NCBI GenBank assembly: GCA_036023115.1
Contig: JAYKKT010000087.1
Location: 11,147,001-11,211,000, forward strand
Direction: 5' to 3'
Length of the DNA stretch: 64,000 bases
Source of the DNA: Brasenia schreberi
Lineage: Eukaryota > Streptophyta > Magnoliopsida > Nymphaeales > Cabombaceae
Below the pieces are notes generated by a model. That model saw only the letters and a list, made by a program, of their open reading frames with translations, was not told the origin of the DNA and made no database searches. The translations under genes and the position numbers were made by a program. Positions 1 through 10,140 of this stretch are shown one piece after another; positions within the stretch are counted from its first letter, which is position 1; every line of letters begins with the position of its first letter.

Positions 1-1849
1 TCGTCATTTGGTGTTTACAATGAGAATCCCTAGTTGGTCTTCATGTGTTCCTTCATTGCTGATACCGACAAGTAAGAAAGGCCTATGTTCTAGTGTGTGG
101 ATTTATATTGGTCTTGATGGTTTCAGTCTTGATGAACTATGAGATTACAAAGATTTTGCGGTTTGGCAAAGAGATTTTAAAGGATATTGAAGTTAATATT
201 ATGAAAATAATCTGGACAACCATTTCGCTTTGGCACACCTTTCATAAGGAGAAAGGGGTTGAAGCTGTGATAGATTAACTGAGACTTTAATATGTTGAAG
301 TCACTGACAGACAGCCAACTCCCAATCCCACAGAATCCTTTCTGAAGTTGCTAAATTAAGCATGCTGTTGTAGTCTATCACACATTGGTCTGTGACCTTG
401 ATATCCTCTGCTAGTGCTGAAACTATACAAAGTAAACTTCAAGGATGCCCCTTCAAACCCTGGGATCAGTCACAGTCTTAGAGAATTCGTATCTTAGGGT
501 ATTCTTGTAAGTCTACAATTATTTGTATCCATGTATCTTACGGATTGGAATTTTTCTCTTACACTTTACAAATCTCAGCAGGGAGTCTATGTCAGCTATG
601 GTCCTCCACAATGTTGATCAGCACTTGTATTTCATATATATGTGGGTTGATTAATATTTCTCGGGTTTCTAACTCTTCCATGACTTTTATTACCAATTTG
701 CTGATCTATATAGCATTTGGATTCCACAGAAGTACAGTTTCTGAAATCCCGAGTTTGATTTATTATGTGTTGTTTTCTGACTCATATTTCTTAACATATG
801 GAAAACTGGAAGGGTGTGAGACTACCAAATAACCCCATAAATTTAGTGGAGCAGTAGATGGTTGGAGAAGAAGTTAGTACACATTGAGGTGCTTACGGTT
901 AACTGAAAAGGGACAACGGTCTCAACCCTAAACATTGGGACCAACTTTATACCACTTATTCATGTAAGTGATTGCGTATTTGCATGCATTTGTGTGTGTG
1001 TGTGTGTATGCATGTGTTGTACTGAGTCTACTGACCAGCAACCTTTTGGAGATAAGCCATGCTGAGATCACTAATGCAGGTCTTATTTGTTCCACTAGAT
1101 AAAGCTACGGATACTCCTGAATGAGATGGAATCAAACCTGGAATGCCTTCAACATAGCACCTTTATTTAAATTCTCTGTCACGATGCAACCATCACGTTA
1201 GTGAAAGTTATTACTGCAATCTTTTTTCTTTAACATCATTATGCATTAGTATTTCTTGCTATAGAAAAGTTTAGATGGCAACCATCAAAGAGCGCAAGGA
1301 TAAGTAACTGCCACACTTAAAAAATTAGGCTAGTTCAAATGGAGAACGATTGCATGAAGAGATAAAGATATCATCAAATGAAGGATTTGAGGAATCAAAT
1401 ATATTTAAAGGAAGTCCACATTCTTGGCTGATGAATTTATCGTGGATGACACTGGTGCAACAAAAGTAGTTTTCTAAGAAGATTGCTGATATTACAGGGG
1501 ACGTTCTCTGTATCTGAATGCTTTATCTGTTGAATTAATAACTGCGAACACTGAATGGCTAGTTGCTAGTTGGATTCACCCGCTAGAATTATATTGGAAT
1601 AGTTGAAGATTATAACACTGTGGGCAACTTTATCCCATCTCTAAGTTCAGGTGATAACAAAAGATTCAAAGTTCAGGTGCCTTACCAAAAGACCAAGAAA
1701 AGTTGATTCTGATCATGGAAGTAGTTTATGAAGAGCCCCAAGGGCCTAAGATCGTATAGGAAAAGGTTTCCTCTTTGTTTGTACGATATCTTTTAACTGG
1801 CATTATTAAAGATGCTGGCTTTATGATGTTCCTGTATTATTGGCTTGTA
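1..1849. other. Non-coding stretch, no gene recognised
   Basis: No reading frame here resembles a protein I recognise; the longest are below 100 codons. A short (TG)n run lies near 986-1008. The stretch may be intergenic or an intron of the gene whose last exon lies at 11153, but no exon could be identified. Confidence 0.4.
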
Positions 1850-2153
1850 TGGTACTAGTAAATTCCACCCATGTAAGGATTACCCTTGCATGGCCAGTCT
1901 CAAGTTAGACAAAGGAGGAGGGTTGCGTTAGGTAGCGGACGGTTAGCGTAAAACTTTATCGGGTCTTAAGGGGTGCAACTTTTCAAGCATGAATATACCG
2001 GATCCCATCCAAACTCCAAAGTTAAGTATGCTTAAGCGAGAATAGTACTAGGATGTGTGACCACCTAGGAAGACCTCATATTGCATGCTCTAGCTAACCT
2101 CACTTAGTGTGGGAAAAGGTTTAGGTAATGTAAGATAAATGGTATTAGTAATT
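1850..2153 (+). mobile_element. RTE-ended short element carrying a 5S rRNA-like core
   Basis: A 275-bp insertion (1865-2139) is flanked by imperfect 13-15 bp target duplications (TGGTACTAGTAAATT before, TGGTATTAGTAATT after). Its first about 100 bp match the 5' end of the RTE LINE found at 7376-10540 in this window (CCACCCATGTAAGG, then the GGAGGAGGGTTGCGTTAGG block). Its middle is a 5S rRNA-like sequence (1970-2087). Its last 40 bp match the RTE 3' end (GTGGGAAAAGG motif). It looks like a SINE-type parasite of RTE. The ends and TSDs are seen directly; mobilisation by RTE is inferred. Confidence 0.75.
1970..2087 (+). pseudogene. 5S rRNA-derived sequence
   Basis: About 118 bp, close to the 120-bp length of 5S rRNA, align collinearly with plant 5S rRNA: GGGTGCAAC at the start, CCGGATCCCATC, an A-box-like AGTTAAGTATGC (2020-2031), an intermediate element AGCGAGAATAG and a C-box-like GGATGTGTGACC (2051-2062), ending in CATATTGCATG. 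Substitutions are scattered. It is embedded in a mobile element and is not part of a tandem 5S array, so it is most likely a retrotransposed copy whose internal pol III promoter may serve the element. Confidence 0.8.
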
Positions 2154-2352
2154 GATAAATATTAATATCTCAATGACTAAATCTTAAGAGATGAAACAGG
2201 GGAAAATGATGAAAGTGGTATTGGTATTTCAAAGCACATCTTGACGTATTAAATGCTGATGAGATGTTTCTCCAAGTATAAGAACATATGCTTTAATATG
2301 ATCAGTACTCATTGGAATTAATGCATTAGCTTAGTTGCGTGGAGGTTGTTAT

Positions 2353-2674
2353 TGTTGAAGAATATGAGTTTTAGAGTCAATTTTAGTAAGGTTGATGTCT
2401 TAGGACATTAAATTTGATGTTTTAGGTATTATTGTAATTGTCCGAAGTCGTAAGGGCATTTTGGTATTTTTTTGTACTAGGGGTCATTTTATGTTTTACA
2501 GCTCCTTATATAAGGGCTGATAGGTTGTATTAGGGTTTAAGTTGTTGGGATTAAGAAAGAGAGAGAAAGAGGGGGTGTTCTCCATGGGAGGTCCGCCCCC
2601 TCCTCCGATCTCCAAATTTCCTTTTCGTTGTGTATGATCTTTTTCTTTTTCGTTGTGCAACCACGTTTTCAATA
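2353..2674 (+). repeat. 5' LTR of gene-capturing element
   Basis: It starts TGTTGAAGAATATG and ends TTTTCAATA; the 3' LTR has the canonical TCAACA, so the terminal C has mutated to T. A TATA-like box TATATAA lies at 2507-2513, followed by a purine-rich GAAAGAGAGAGAAAG stretch that may mark the transcript leader. The PBS follows directly. Confidence 0.88.
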
Positions 2675-2686
2675 TGGTATCAGAGT
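2675..2686 (+). promoter_or_regulatory. Primer binding site (tRNA-iMet)
   Basis: TGGTATCAGAGT abuts the 5' LTR. Eleven of twelve bases match the TGGTATCAGAGC typical of plant copia elements. Confidence 0.85.
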
Positions 2687-2828
2687 CAATCTTTCAATAG
2701 CGTCGGAAAGAATCATGATATCGATTGTGGCTAGGGTTCCCAATCCCGAAAAGTGGTGAATTTCTGGTTTTACGGAGATTGTGGGCGTTGATCGATTCGG
2801 TGTCTCTTTTGCCGGATCGGACAGCGTG

Positions 2829-3050
2829 ATCCTGGATGGTAACAAAGATGAGGCTCAAAAGTGCCTGAAGATCGGTCGAGAAGCCCTCGACTTTGGCGAC
2901 CATGCCAGAGCCATCAAATTCATTAACAAGGCTCACCGGTTTGACTCGACCTTGGAAGTTGATGATCTTCTCTCTTCCTGTGCCGCTGATTCTGGTAGTA
3001 ACCGGCCGCCGTCGGATCCCTCTTCCTCCGGCCAGTCCTGGCATCCACCA
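2829..3050 (+). pseudogene. Captured fragment of DnaJ (DNAJB12/14-type) co-chaperone
   Basis: The translation DGNKDEAQKCLKIGREAL followed by DHARAIKFINKAHR and DDLLSS matches the conserved N-terminus that precedes the J domain in plant DNAJB12/14-like ER-membrane co-chaperones. The expected initiator ATG is CTG here, so the native start is lost. The J domain itself is absent. The frame opens upstream at 2781 in what may be the donor gene's 5' UTR. It joins VDAC-like sequence at about 3045-3050. This is a passenger in the LTR element and not a functional gene. Confidence 0.75.
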
Positions 3051-3272
3051 TCGAAGGCGAAGGATCTGCTAACGAAGGACTATTGCTATGACCAGAAGTT
3101 CGCAATCTCGTCGAATACTACTATCTGCTAACGAAGGTCTCGGCCTCACCTCAATCGCAGCGAAAAAGGGAGGTCTGTCTTCCGGTGAGATTTCTACTGT
3201 GTTCAAGCATAAGAAGAGCACTATTGATGTCAAAGTGGACACAAAATCCAATATTTTCACAACCATCACCTG
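3050..3272 (+). pseudogene. Captured fragment of mitochondrial porin (VDAC)
   Basis: AKDLLTKDYCYDQKF, then, after a frameshift near 3105-3130, LGLTSIAAKKGG, ISTVFKHKKSTIDVKVDT and NIFTTIT match the N-terminal beta-barrel strands of plant VDAC, an outer mitochondrial membrane channel. About 70 residues of an expected 275 or so are present. It follows the DnaJ piece with no visible intron, which suggests transfer through RNA. The frameshift makes it non-functional. Confidence 0.8.
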
Positions 3273-3485
3273 ATCATCCTACCATGACATCTCCTGCTGG
3301 TGGTGGTGGAAATAAGCGTGTGCATCCGATTCCTTATGACCTCCATCATCAAACTAATAGAGTGGTCGAAGAAGTAATTTGCTGAAGGAGACTCGGTGTG
3401 GAGGTGCAACTGAAAGGCCGTGGATTGTTTTTATGTGCCGATTCCACTGAAAGATCTTAAGGCCGTTTCTGATTGAGCATTGGCC
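3273..3485 (+). other. Unassigned segment between captured genes
   Basis: An open frame continues to about 3385 with a Gly-rich run and NKRVHPIPYDLHHQ, which I do not recognise. It could be a further captured exon or untranslated sequence of the neighbouring donors. Confidence 0.3.
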
Positions 3486-3670
3486 ATGGATCCTCATGGA
3501 GGGGAATCTCAGCCTAAACATGTGAAGCATGTCAGTGGACAGGTGTGCTAGATTTGCAGTGATGATATAGGTTTGACACTGGATGGTGAGATCTTTGTTG
3601 CTTGCGATGTATGCTCATTCCCTGTATGTAGGCCTTGCTATGAATATGAGAGGAAGGATGGGAATCAGTC
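3486..3670 (+). pseudogene. Captured cellulose synthase zinc-finger (CesA N-terminus)
   Basis: Starting at an ATG, the translation reads MDPHGGES, then after a stretch SGQVC, a TAG in place of Gln, [32 protein letters not shown] and KDGNQS. This is the RING-type zinc finger at the N-terminus of plant CesA proteins, which mediates dimerisation of synthase subunits. Cys pairs of the first half are kept, but the distal CPQCK part is missing because the sequence switches to PPR-like coding at about 3671. The in-frame stop and truncation make it a dead passenger. Confidence 0.82.
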
Positions 3671-5220
3671 ATTATTAACATGGCATATCAAATGTTCGAT
3701 GAAATGCCTCATAGAGATACAGTTTCTTGGAACACCTTGATTTCGGGATGCTGCTGTAGGAGACACCAAGAGCACGCTGGATTTGTTTTATGTGATGTTT
3801 CAAGGGAGAATTGCGATGGATAGTTTCACTTTCTAAGGAGCAATCAGTGCTTGTTCAACTGTGTTGCAGGTTTGGAGTCGGCATACTTTGGTGATCCATG
3901 GGGTGTTTGTTTCATGTGTGTCGATTAACAACACACTGCTTACAGTTTACAGTAATCATGGTTGTTTGGACGACTCAAAGAGGGTATTTGAATTGACGCA
4001 AACAAAAGACGGGGTGTCTTTGAATGCCATGATTGTGGCTTATGGGCAACACAAACATGGTACAGAAGCTTTCAAGTTGTATCAACAAATGGTTCATGAT
4101 GAGTGGGTTGTTGATATGTATTTCTTGGCCTATCTTTTGATTGCATTTACAAGCTTGGCGGATCTTTCAGGAGGAAACAGTTCCATGCACGACTGATCAG
4201 AGGTGGTTATGAAAGCAATTCTCATATTGGTAGTGGGTTAGTTGATTTCTATTCAAAATGTGGATGCATATCTGATGTTGTTCGTGTGTTTAAGATGATT
4301 CCTGAACCGAACTTAGTTCTTTGGAATACTATAATTTCAGCATTTTCGATGAATGAGAGATCAGAAGATTCTATGATCTGTTTTGGCGCATTGCAGAGAG
4401 AAGGGTTGCAGCATGATGACTGCAGTTTTGTGTGTGTAATCAATTCTTGTGGAGAATTATCTGTTCCATTGCATGGTAAACAAATCCATTCGATGGTGGT
4501 GAGATCAGACTTTGTGGATCATATATCTATGAACAATGCTTTGATCACCATGTATTCAAAGTGCAGAAATTTCAAAGATGCTCTCTGCGCTTTCGATAGA
4601 ATGCATCAGCATAACACTATCTCATGTCATGCCATGATAGGTGGCTATGCACCGCATAGCCATGGGTTCGAAGCTCTTGAATTGTTTGAGGAGATGCTGA
4701 AAGCTGGGATTGAACCTACTGGTGTAACATTCATCTCTGTTCTATCTATTTGTGGGTTCACAGGGAAGGTTGAAGAAGGAATGATATACTAAGTCAATGA
4801 GCAAAGAGTATGGAATTGAGCCATCTGCTGAACACTACTCCTGTATGGTAGATCTTCTTTTGCCGAGCCGGTCAACTAGATGAAGTTGAGAGGCTCAACA
4901 ACTCGATGCCATTCAAACCAAGTGCCATAAGTTGGGGTGCTTTGCTTGGTGAGTGCAGAATCCACAAAAACATAGAGCTTGGGCAAAGAGTAGCAAGTGA
5001 ACTTTTCAGGATGGAACCGCACAATGTATCACTGTATGTAATGCTGTCAAACATGTATGCAGACTGGAAGATGGAACGAGGCTGCCTCTGATGAAAAGCC
5101 GAGGTGTGAAGAAATCACCGGGGTTTAGTTGGATAGAGATAAAGAAAAAGGTTCATAGGTTTCATTGTTTCAAGGGGGTAAATGCTTATGAGGGATTACT
5201 AGTGAATGCAACTGCTGTTC
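3671..5220 (+). pseudogene. Captured PPR gene (PLS class, At3g49710-like)
   Basis: About 1.5 kb encodes a broken pentatricopeptide-repeat protein: [20 protein letters not shown], then VSLNAMIVAYGQHKHG, DLSGG, EPNLVLWNTIISAF, DCSFVCVINSCGEL, GKQIHSMVVRSD, NALITMYSKC and a C-terminal region ending in KSRGVKKSPGFSWIEIKKKV. The order matches Arabidopsis At3g49710-type PLS proteins with a C-terminal E domain; these act in organellar RNA processing. At least four frame breaks or stops are present (near 3833, 4195, 4790 and 5090). PPR genes usually lack introns, so absence of introns says nothing about how it was copied. Confidence 0.82.
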
Positions 5221-5501
5221 AACGGTTGAAATTTGCTTCTTATATCATACATCCACAAATCTAAGAGAGATGTTTACTTGCATATCAAGTGTTTGCAGAA
5301 ATGCTCAAAAAGAAATGTTTACCTGAGCATCAAGTGTTTGAAGAAATGTTTAAGAGAGATGAAAAATTCAGGAAAAGAGTAAAGAAGAGATTAGTACGTG
5401 ATGATTGTCTCCATTGGAAAAACAACCTGAAGGAAGTTTATAGAAAAGAACTTTTTTTGGAAGTTTATAGAAAAGATTTTTTTTTTTTATATGTAGCCAA
5501 A
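5221..5501 (+). other. Low-complexity linker in LTR element
   Basis: This stretch contains short internal duplications (for example AAATGTTTAAGAGAGATG-like blocks near 5265 and 5345, and TTTATAGAAAAGA near 5438 and 5464). No protein is recognised. Confidence 0.35.
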
Positions 5502-5880
5502 GATGCTGCTTGAGGTAATTAGCTAGGAAGGCTAAGTTTATATTGCAGTTAAAGATGCTGCTTGAGATGATTAGCCAGGAAGGCTGAGTTGATGTTGCAG
5601 CTAGAGATGCTGCTTAAGATGGTCAACCACGATGGTTGAGTTGATGTTGCAGTCAGAGATGCTGCATAAGATGATAAGCCAGGATGGCTGAATTGATGTT
5701 GCAGCCAGAGATACTGCTTGAGATGGTCAACGAGGATGGTTGAGTTGATGTTGCAGTCAGAGATGCTGCTTGAGATGATTAGCCAGGAAGACTCAGTTGA
5801 TAGTACAGACAGAGATGCTGCTAGAGATGATTAGCCAGGAAGGCTGGGTTGAAGATGTTGCAGACAAAGAAGCTGTTGAA
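5502..5880 (+). repeat. 52-bp minisatellite, about 7 copies
   Basis: Imperfect tandem units of about 52 bp run from AGATGCTGCTTGAGATGATT through AGCCAGGA to GTTGATGTTGCAG. Alternate units read GATTAGCCAGGAAGG or GGTCAACCACGATGG, suggesting growth as a two-unit higher-order repeat. It lies between the captured PPR sequence and the polypurine tract. Confidence 0.85.
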
Positions 5881-6008
5881 GATCAGATCAGTCATGAAGC
5901 CAGATGAAGCATGTTGCACATGAACACTGACGAAGAATGTTGTAGACAAATGAAGAAAGAACCAGTTCTTTTGCAAGTTTGGAGTTCGTAGTATCTCACT
6001 CCCAACTT

Positions 6009-6016
6009 GAGGGGGG
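6009..6016 (+). promoter_or_regulatory. Polypurine tract
   Basis: GAGGGGGG directly abuts the 3' LTR and is the expected plus-strand primer site. Confidence 0.8.
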
Positions 6017-6349
6017 TGTTGAAGAATATGAGTTTTAGAGTCAGTTTTAGTAAGGTTGATGTCTTAGGACAGTAAATTTGATGTTTTAGGTATTATTGTA
6101 ATTGTCTGAAGTCATAAGGGCATTTTGGTAATTTTCTGTACTAGGGGGTATTTTGGTCATTTTACGTTTTACAGCTCCTTATATAAGGGTTGATAGGTTG
6201 TATTAGGGTTTATGTTGCTGTGATTAAGAAAGAGAGAGAAAGAGGGGGGGCGACCTCTATTGGAGGTCCGCCCCCTCCTCCAATCTCCAAATTTCCTTTT
6301 CGTTGTGTATGATCTTTTTCTTTTCCGCTGCGCAACCACTTTTTCAACA
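6017..6349 (+). repeat. 3' LTR of gene-capturing element
   Basis: It begins TGTTGAAGAATATG and ends TTTTTCAACA, followed by the GTTAT target duplication. It differs from the 5' LTR by a couple of dozen substitutions and small indels. Confidence 0.88.
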
Positions 6350-6354
6350 GTTAT

Positions 6355-7140
6355 CTCTTGTTTGCATTACGCTTTTCTGTTGTTTCTTTGGTTTTCTGGT
6401 AGGAAAGCATGGATTTTTATGCCTTGGGAAGATACATATTTATGTATACGATTTAGAGGAGCATCTTAATATAGGTTTGGTACGACATGAAGAGCCATCC
6501 CTCTCCTGCCCAAAAGGTCAAGCCAAAAGATACTCCAAGGTAAAAGGTCACAAGTTTGATGCCTGGGCATGCACGCACAACATCTGGTAGGGTTCTGACG
6601 TCTGCTGATTGATTAACCAGAAGAAGAAATGAATATTTTTTTCAGTTGCCTTTTTGTTTAACTTTGCTATTTTATTTTTTAAATATTTCTTCAAGACCTA
6701 TTCTTCAAATATGTTTTAGTGCATATCTTTCAGACTGTGCTCTAGGGAGAACGGTGCTGCCCATGAAAATGTTGTGCTTCATTCTGTTTTTACTCTTGCA
6801 GTGCAAATGATCTCCAAGCACGTGATAAGTCGTGGTGAACTATTAGGGATAGAGAGACATTTTCTCCTCGTAAAAGTTTGTTGAGTTAACGATGTTTCTT
6901 AGCTTTTAACAAGGTGTCTCTGTCATGTCCATTTGCTGGTTTGGAATGTAAGGGTAGCAAATAACTCATAGAAATGGGTAACAATCATACACTAATGTTC
7001 TGTTCTATTCTGGGTAAGCCTTAAGGTCAAGGTGCAAGCTAAAAGTTAGGTGGCTGATAACTTTGGACTGCGTTGTTTTGAAGATTTGTTTTTCTTTATG
7101 TGCAGCTGCTCTTGCATTTAGAATTTGTTCTTATTACATG
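6355..7140. other. Unassigned non-coding stretch
   Basis: A 95-codon frame (6303-6590) starts inside the LTR and has no recognisable family. The rest is AT-rich. It may be intronic to the gene ending at 11674. Confidence 0.3.
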
Positions 7141-7376
7141 CCGGTTGGTTAAAATGGAGAGGGGCATCTAACTATTCTATGTGATAAGAAGATACCATTG
7201 AAGTTGAAAGATAAATATTATAGAGCAACAGTTAGACCTGTTTTATTTTATGATTTTGAGTGTTGGGTATTTAATCATCAACATGTGCAAAAGATGTCTA
7301 TAGCAGAAATGAAGATATTGAGATGGATGAGCGGTCATACAAGGAAAGACCATATACATAATGTGGTTACAAAACA
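7141..7376 (+). pseudogene. RTE LINE fragment, plus strand
   Basis: The translation YYRATVRPVLFYDFECW, then VQKMSIAEMKILRWMSG, is the C-terminal part of an RTE reverse-transcriptase ORF. It is an inverted, diverged copy of the same segment in the adjacent minus-strand LINE (about 7590-7864). Confidence 0.75.
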
Positions 7377-7554
7377 ACAACAACTAAGCCTTTTCCCATA
7401 CTAGACGAGATTGTGTGCCATGTTAACAGTTAACTCACAATAAGCTAGATCATTCTTTATTGTTTCTTTCCAACACTTTTGTGGTCGTCCTCTACCTCTT
7501 TTAATACTTTCCAAATTTAGTTTTTCTAACCAGGTTCTTGTTTTGATCTTCTTT

Positions 7555-7749
7555 CTATATGTCCAAACCGTCATATTCTCTCATTTTATCCTCTATTGGT
7601 GTCACTCCTAATTTGTTTCTAATAACCTCATTATGTATACAGCCTTTTCTTATATGACCACTCATCCATCTCAACATCTTCATTTCTGTCACAGACATCT
7701 TTTGTACATGTTGATGATTAACTGCCCAACACTCAGAACCATAAAACAT
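7555..7749 (-). pseudogene. RTE ORF C-terminus
   Basis: FYGSECWAVNHQHVQKMSV and MLRWMSGHIRKGCIHNEVI are the conserved C-terminal tail of plant RTE proteins. It is cut from the RT block by frameshifts. Confidence 0.75.
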
Positions 7750-8042
7750 GGCAGGCCTAATTGCTGCTCTATAATATTTACCTATTAACTTTAATGGTAT
7801 CTTCTTATCACAAAGAATACCTTATGCTCCTCTCCATTTTAACCAACCAACATTAATTCTATGCGTAACATCTCCATCAATTCTTCCATCACTCTGAAAA
7901 ATTGACCCTAGGTATTTAACTTTCCTTTTGAGGAATGCAATATGTGCCAATTTTAATTTCCATGTCCTCTGAGGTAACCAAATGATCAAACTTACATTCC
8001 ATATATTCTGTCTTTATTCTACTAAGTCGGAGCCTTTGCTTT

Positions 8043-9109
8043 CTAATGTTTCTCTCCATAGTTCCAATTTCTATTAACTTTTTCCTTAGACTCCTCCACT
8101 AATACAATGTCATCTGCAAATAACATACACCAAGGTACTTCATCTTGAATATGTTTTGTTAACTCATCAATCACCATTATAAATAAGTATAGACTTAAAG
8201 TTGATCCTTGATGTAACCCAATATTAACTTCAAAGAAGTCTGTCATTACTTCATGAGTCCTCACACATGTTTTTGCACCATTATGCATATCTCTTATAAG
8301 GTTAATATATGTCAATGGGATACCTCTTTTTTCCAAAGTTCTCCAAAGAACCTCTCTCGGTACCCTATCATAAAGTTTTTCCAGATCAATAAATATCATG
8401 TGAAGGTCTTTCTTTTTTGCTCTAAAATGTTCCATAAGACGTCTTAAAAGGTGAATCGCTTCAATAGTAGATCTGCCTGGCATGAATCCAAATTGGTTCT
8501 CTGTTGTACTTATACTTGTCTTAACCTACGTTCAGTAATTCTTTCCCATAATTTCATAGTATGGCTCATTAACTTGATACCTCGATAATTTGCACAATTT
8601 TGAATATCTCCCTTGTTCTTATATATGGGTATAAGTGTACTTGCTCTCCATTCCTCGGGCATCTTTTGGTTTTTCCATATTTCATTAAATAGTCTTGTGA
8701 GCCAAGTGATTCCTATTTCTCCTAGTATTTTCCAAACTTCTATAGGAATATTATCTAGTCCTACCAATTTACCGCCCTTCATATGTTTAAGAGCCTCTTT
8801 GACTTCATTCTTTTGAATACGTCAGTAGAAATTGTGGTTTATATACTTTTCTGATTTGGCTAACTCTCCTAAGCTAATACTAACATCTTTATTTTCATTA
8901 AAAAGCTTATAAAAATAGTATTTTCGTCTATTTCTTATATCATCATTTGCCACTAGAATTTTTTCATCCTCGTCCTTGATGCATCTAACATAATTAAGAT
9001 CTTTAGTTTTCTTATCTCTAGCCCTAGCTATCCTAAAAATATCTGTTTCACCCTCTTTTGAGTTGAGTTTTTTTATATAAATCCTCCCAAATTTTAGCTT
9101 TTGCTTCAC
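8043..9109 (-). pseudogene. RTE reverse transcriptase region
   Basis: Three frame-shifted blocks encode reverse transcriptase: 9109-8822 (linker), 8782-8510 (GLDNIPIEVWK, WRASTLIPIYKNKGD, NYRGIKLMSH) and 8483-8043 ([40 protein letters not shown]). Catalytic aspartates are kept, but frames are interrupted. Confidence 0.82.
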
Positions 9110-9162
9110 TCACGACCTTTTTCGCTTCCTTCTTTGCTTTCTTATAAGCCTCTAAAGTTTCA

Positions 9163-10140
9163 CTAGTTTTCTTGTACTACTTCACTCCACCACCAAGCTT
9201 CTTTTTGTGTCGGTACACCTCCCTTAGATACACCTAACACATCTTTCGCCACTTTCCTAATATGTATAGCCATATTATTCCACATATCACAGGGTGTACC
9301 AACATAATTCCAAACATCTCTTTGAAGGACTTTGTGTTTAAATATATCTTCTTTCTCGCTTTTGAGGTTCCACCATTTAGTCCGAATAGCTCGATGCACT
9401 CTTTTCTTCTTTGTCCATTTTTTTATTTGTAAATCCATAACTAAAAGTCGATGTGTGGTTAAGCTTTCTCCTGGAATTACCTTGCAATCTTCACAACACG
9501 TTCTATCTTTTTTTCGACAAATAAAGTAATCAATTTGTGTATGTGATAAGCCACTCTTATAAGTAATTAAATGTTCATCTCGTTTTTTGAAGATTGTATT
9601 GACTATAAAGAGATCAAATGCCATAGCAAAATTTAAAATCTCCCTACCTTCCTCATTTATATCCCCAAAACCAAAGTTTCCATGAATACCTTGATATCCT
9701 AATGCCTCTTTATCAACATGTCCATTTAAGTCTCCTCCTAAACAAATCATCTCCCTTTGTGGAATCTTTTGAATCACCTTATCTAACTCTTCCCAAAATG
9801 TTGTCTTTATACTATCTTCTAGTCCTGCTTGTGCGTAAGTACAAACTATATTCAAAACCTCTGCTCCTAACACTAATTTCAACGTCATGATTCGGTCACC
9901 ATATCGTTGTATGTCTACTACACTATCCTTTAAATCTTTATTTATGGTAATACCAACTCCATTTCAAGCCTTTTCTTTACCTTAGTACCATAATTTAAAA
10001 CTTGTATCCTCTATCTCCTTTGCTTTTTCTCAACCCATTTTGTCTCTTCTAAACATAGAATATGAATCTTTCTCCGAATCATAGTATCTACCACCTCCAT
10101 TAGCTTACCGGATAATGTTTTGATATTCCAATAACCAATA
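9163..10140 (-). pseudogene. RTE endonuclease region
   Basis: An open stretch of 241 codons (9888-9163) contains CLGGDLNGHV, HTQIDYFICRK and THRLLVMDL, the endonuclease core in which the usual SDH/SDHR motif reads THR. The N-terminal part (LSGKLMEVVDTMIRRK, EETKWVEKKQ) continues upstream with stops. It would nick target DNA to prime reverse transcription; this copy is broken. Confidence 0.8.

Larger units (their letters stand above)
2348..6354 (+). mobile_element. Non-autonomous LTR retrotransposon with captured host gene pieces
   Basis: The element is structurally complete: 5' LTR 2353-2674, 3' LTR 6017-6349, perfect 5-bp target duplication GTTAT (2348-2352 and 6350-6354), a primer binding site TGGTATCAGAGT (2675-2686) complementary to initiator tRNA-Met, and a polypurine tract GAGGGGGG (6009-6016). 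No gag, protease, integrase or reverse transcriptase is present. Instead the interior holds fragments of a DnaJ protein, a VDAC porin, a cellulose synthase zinc finger and a long PPR gene, then a 52-bp minisatellite. LTRs are about 90% alike by eye, so the insertion is not recent. It must depend on an autonomous copia relative. Confidence 0.9.

Noticed and set aside
2694..3044. 116-codon minus-strand frame in the capturing element
   Set aside because: It is the complement of the DnaJ-derived frame, which has clear homology on the plus strand.
5502..5880. Repeats considered as a CRISPR-like array
   Set aside because: Units are contiguous 52-bp tandem copies with no spacers, in a plant retroelement.
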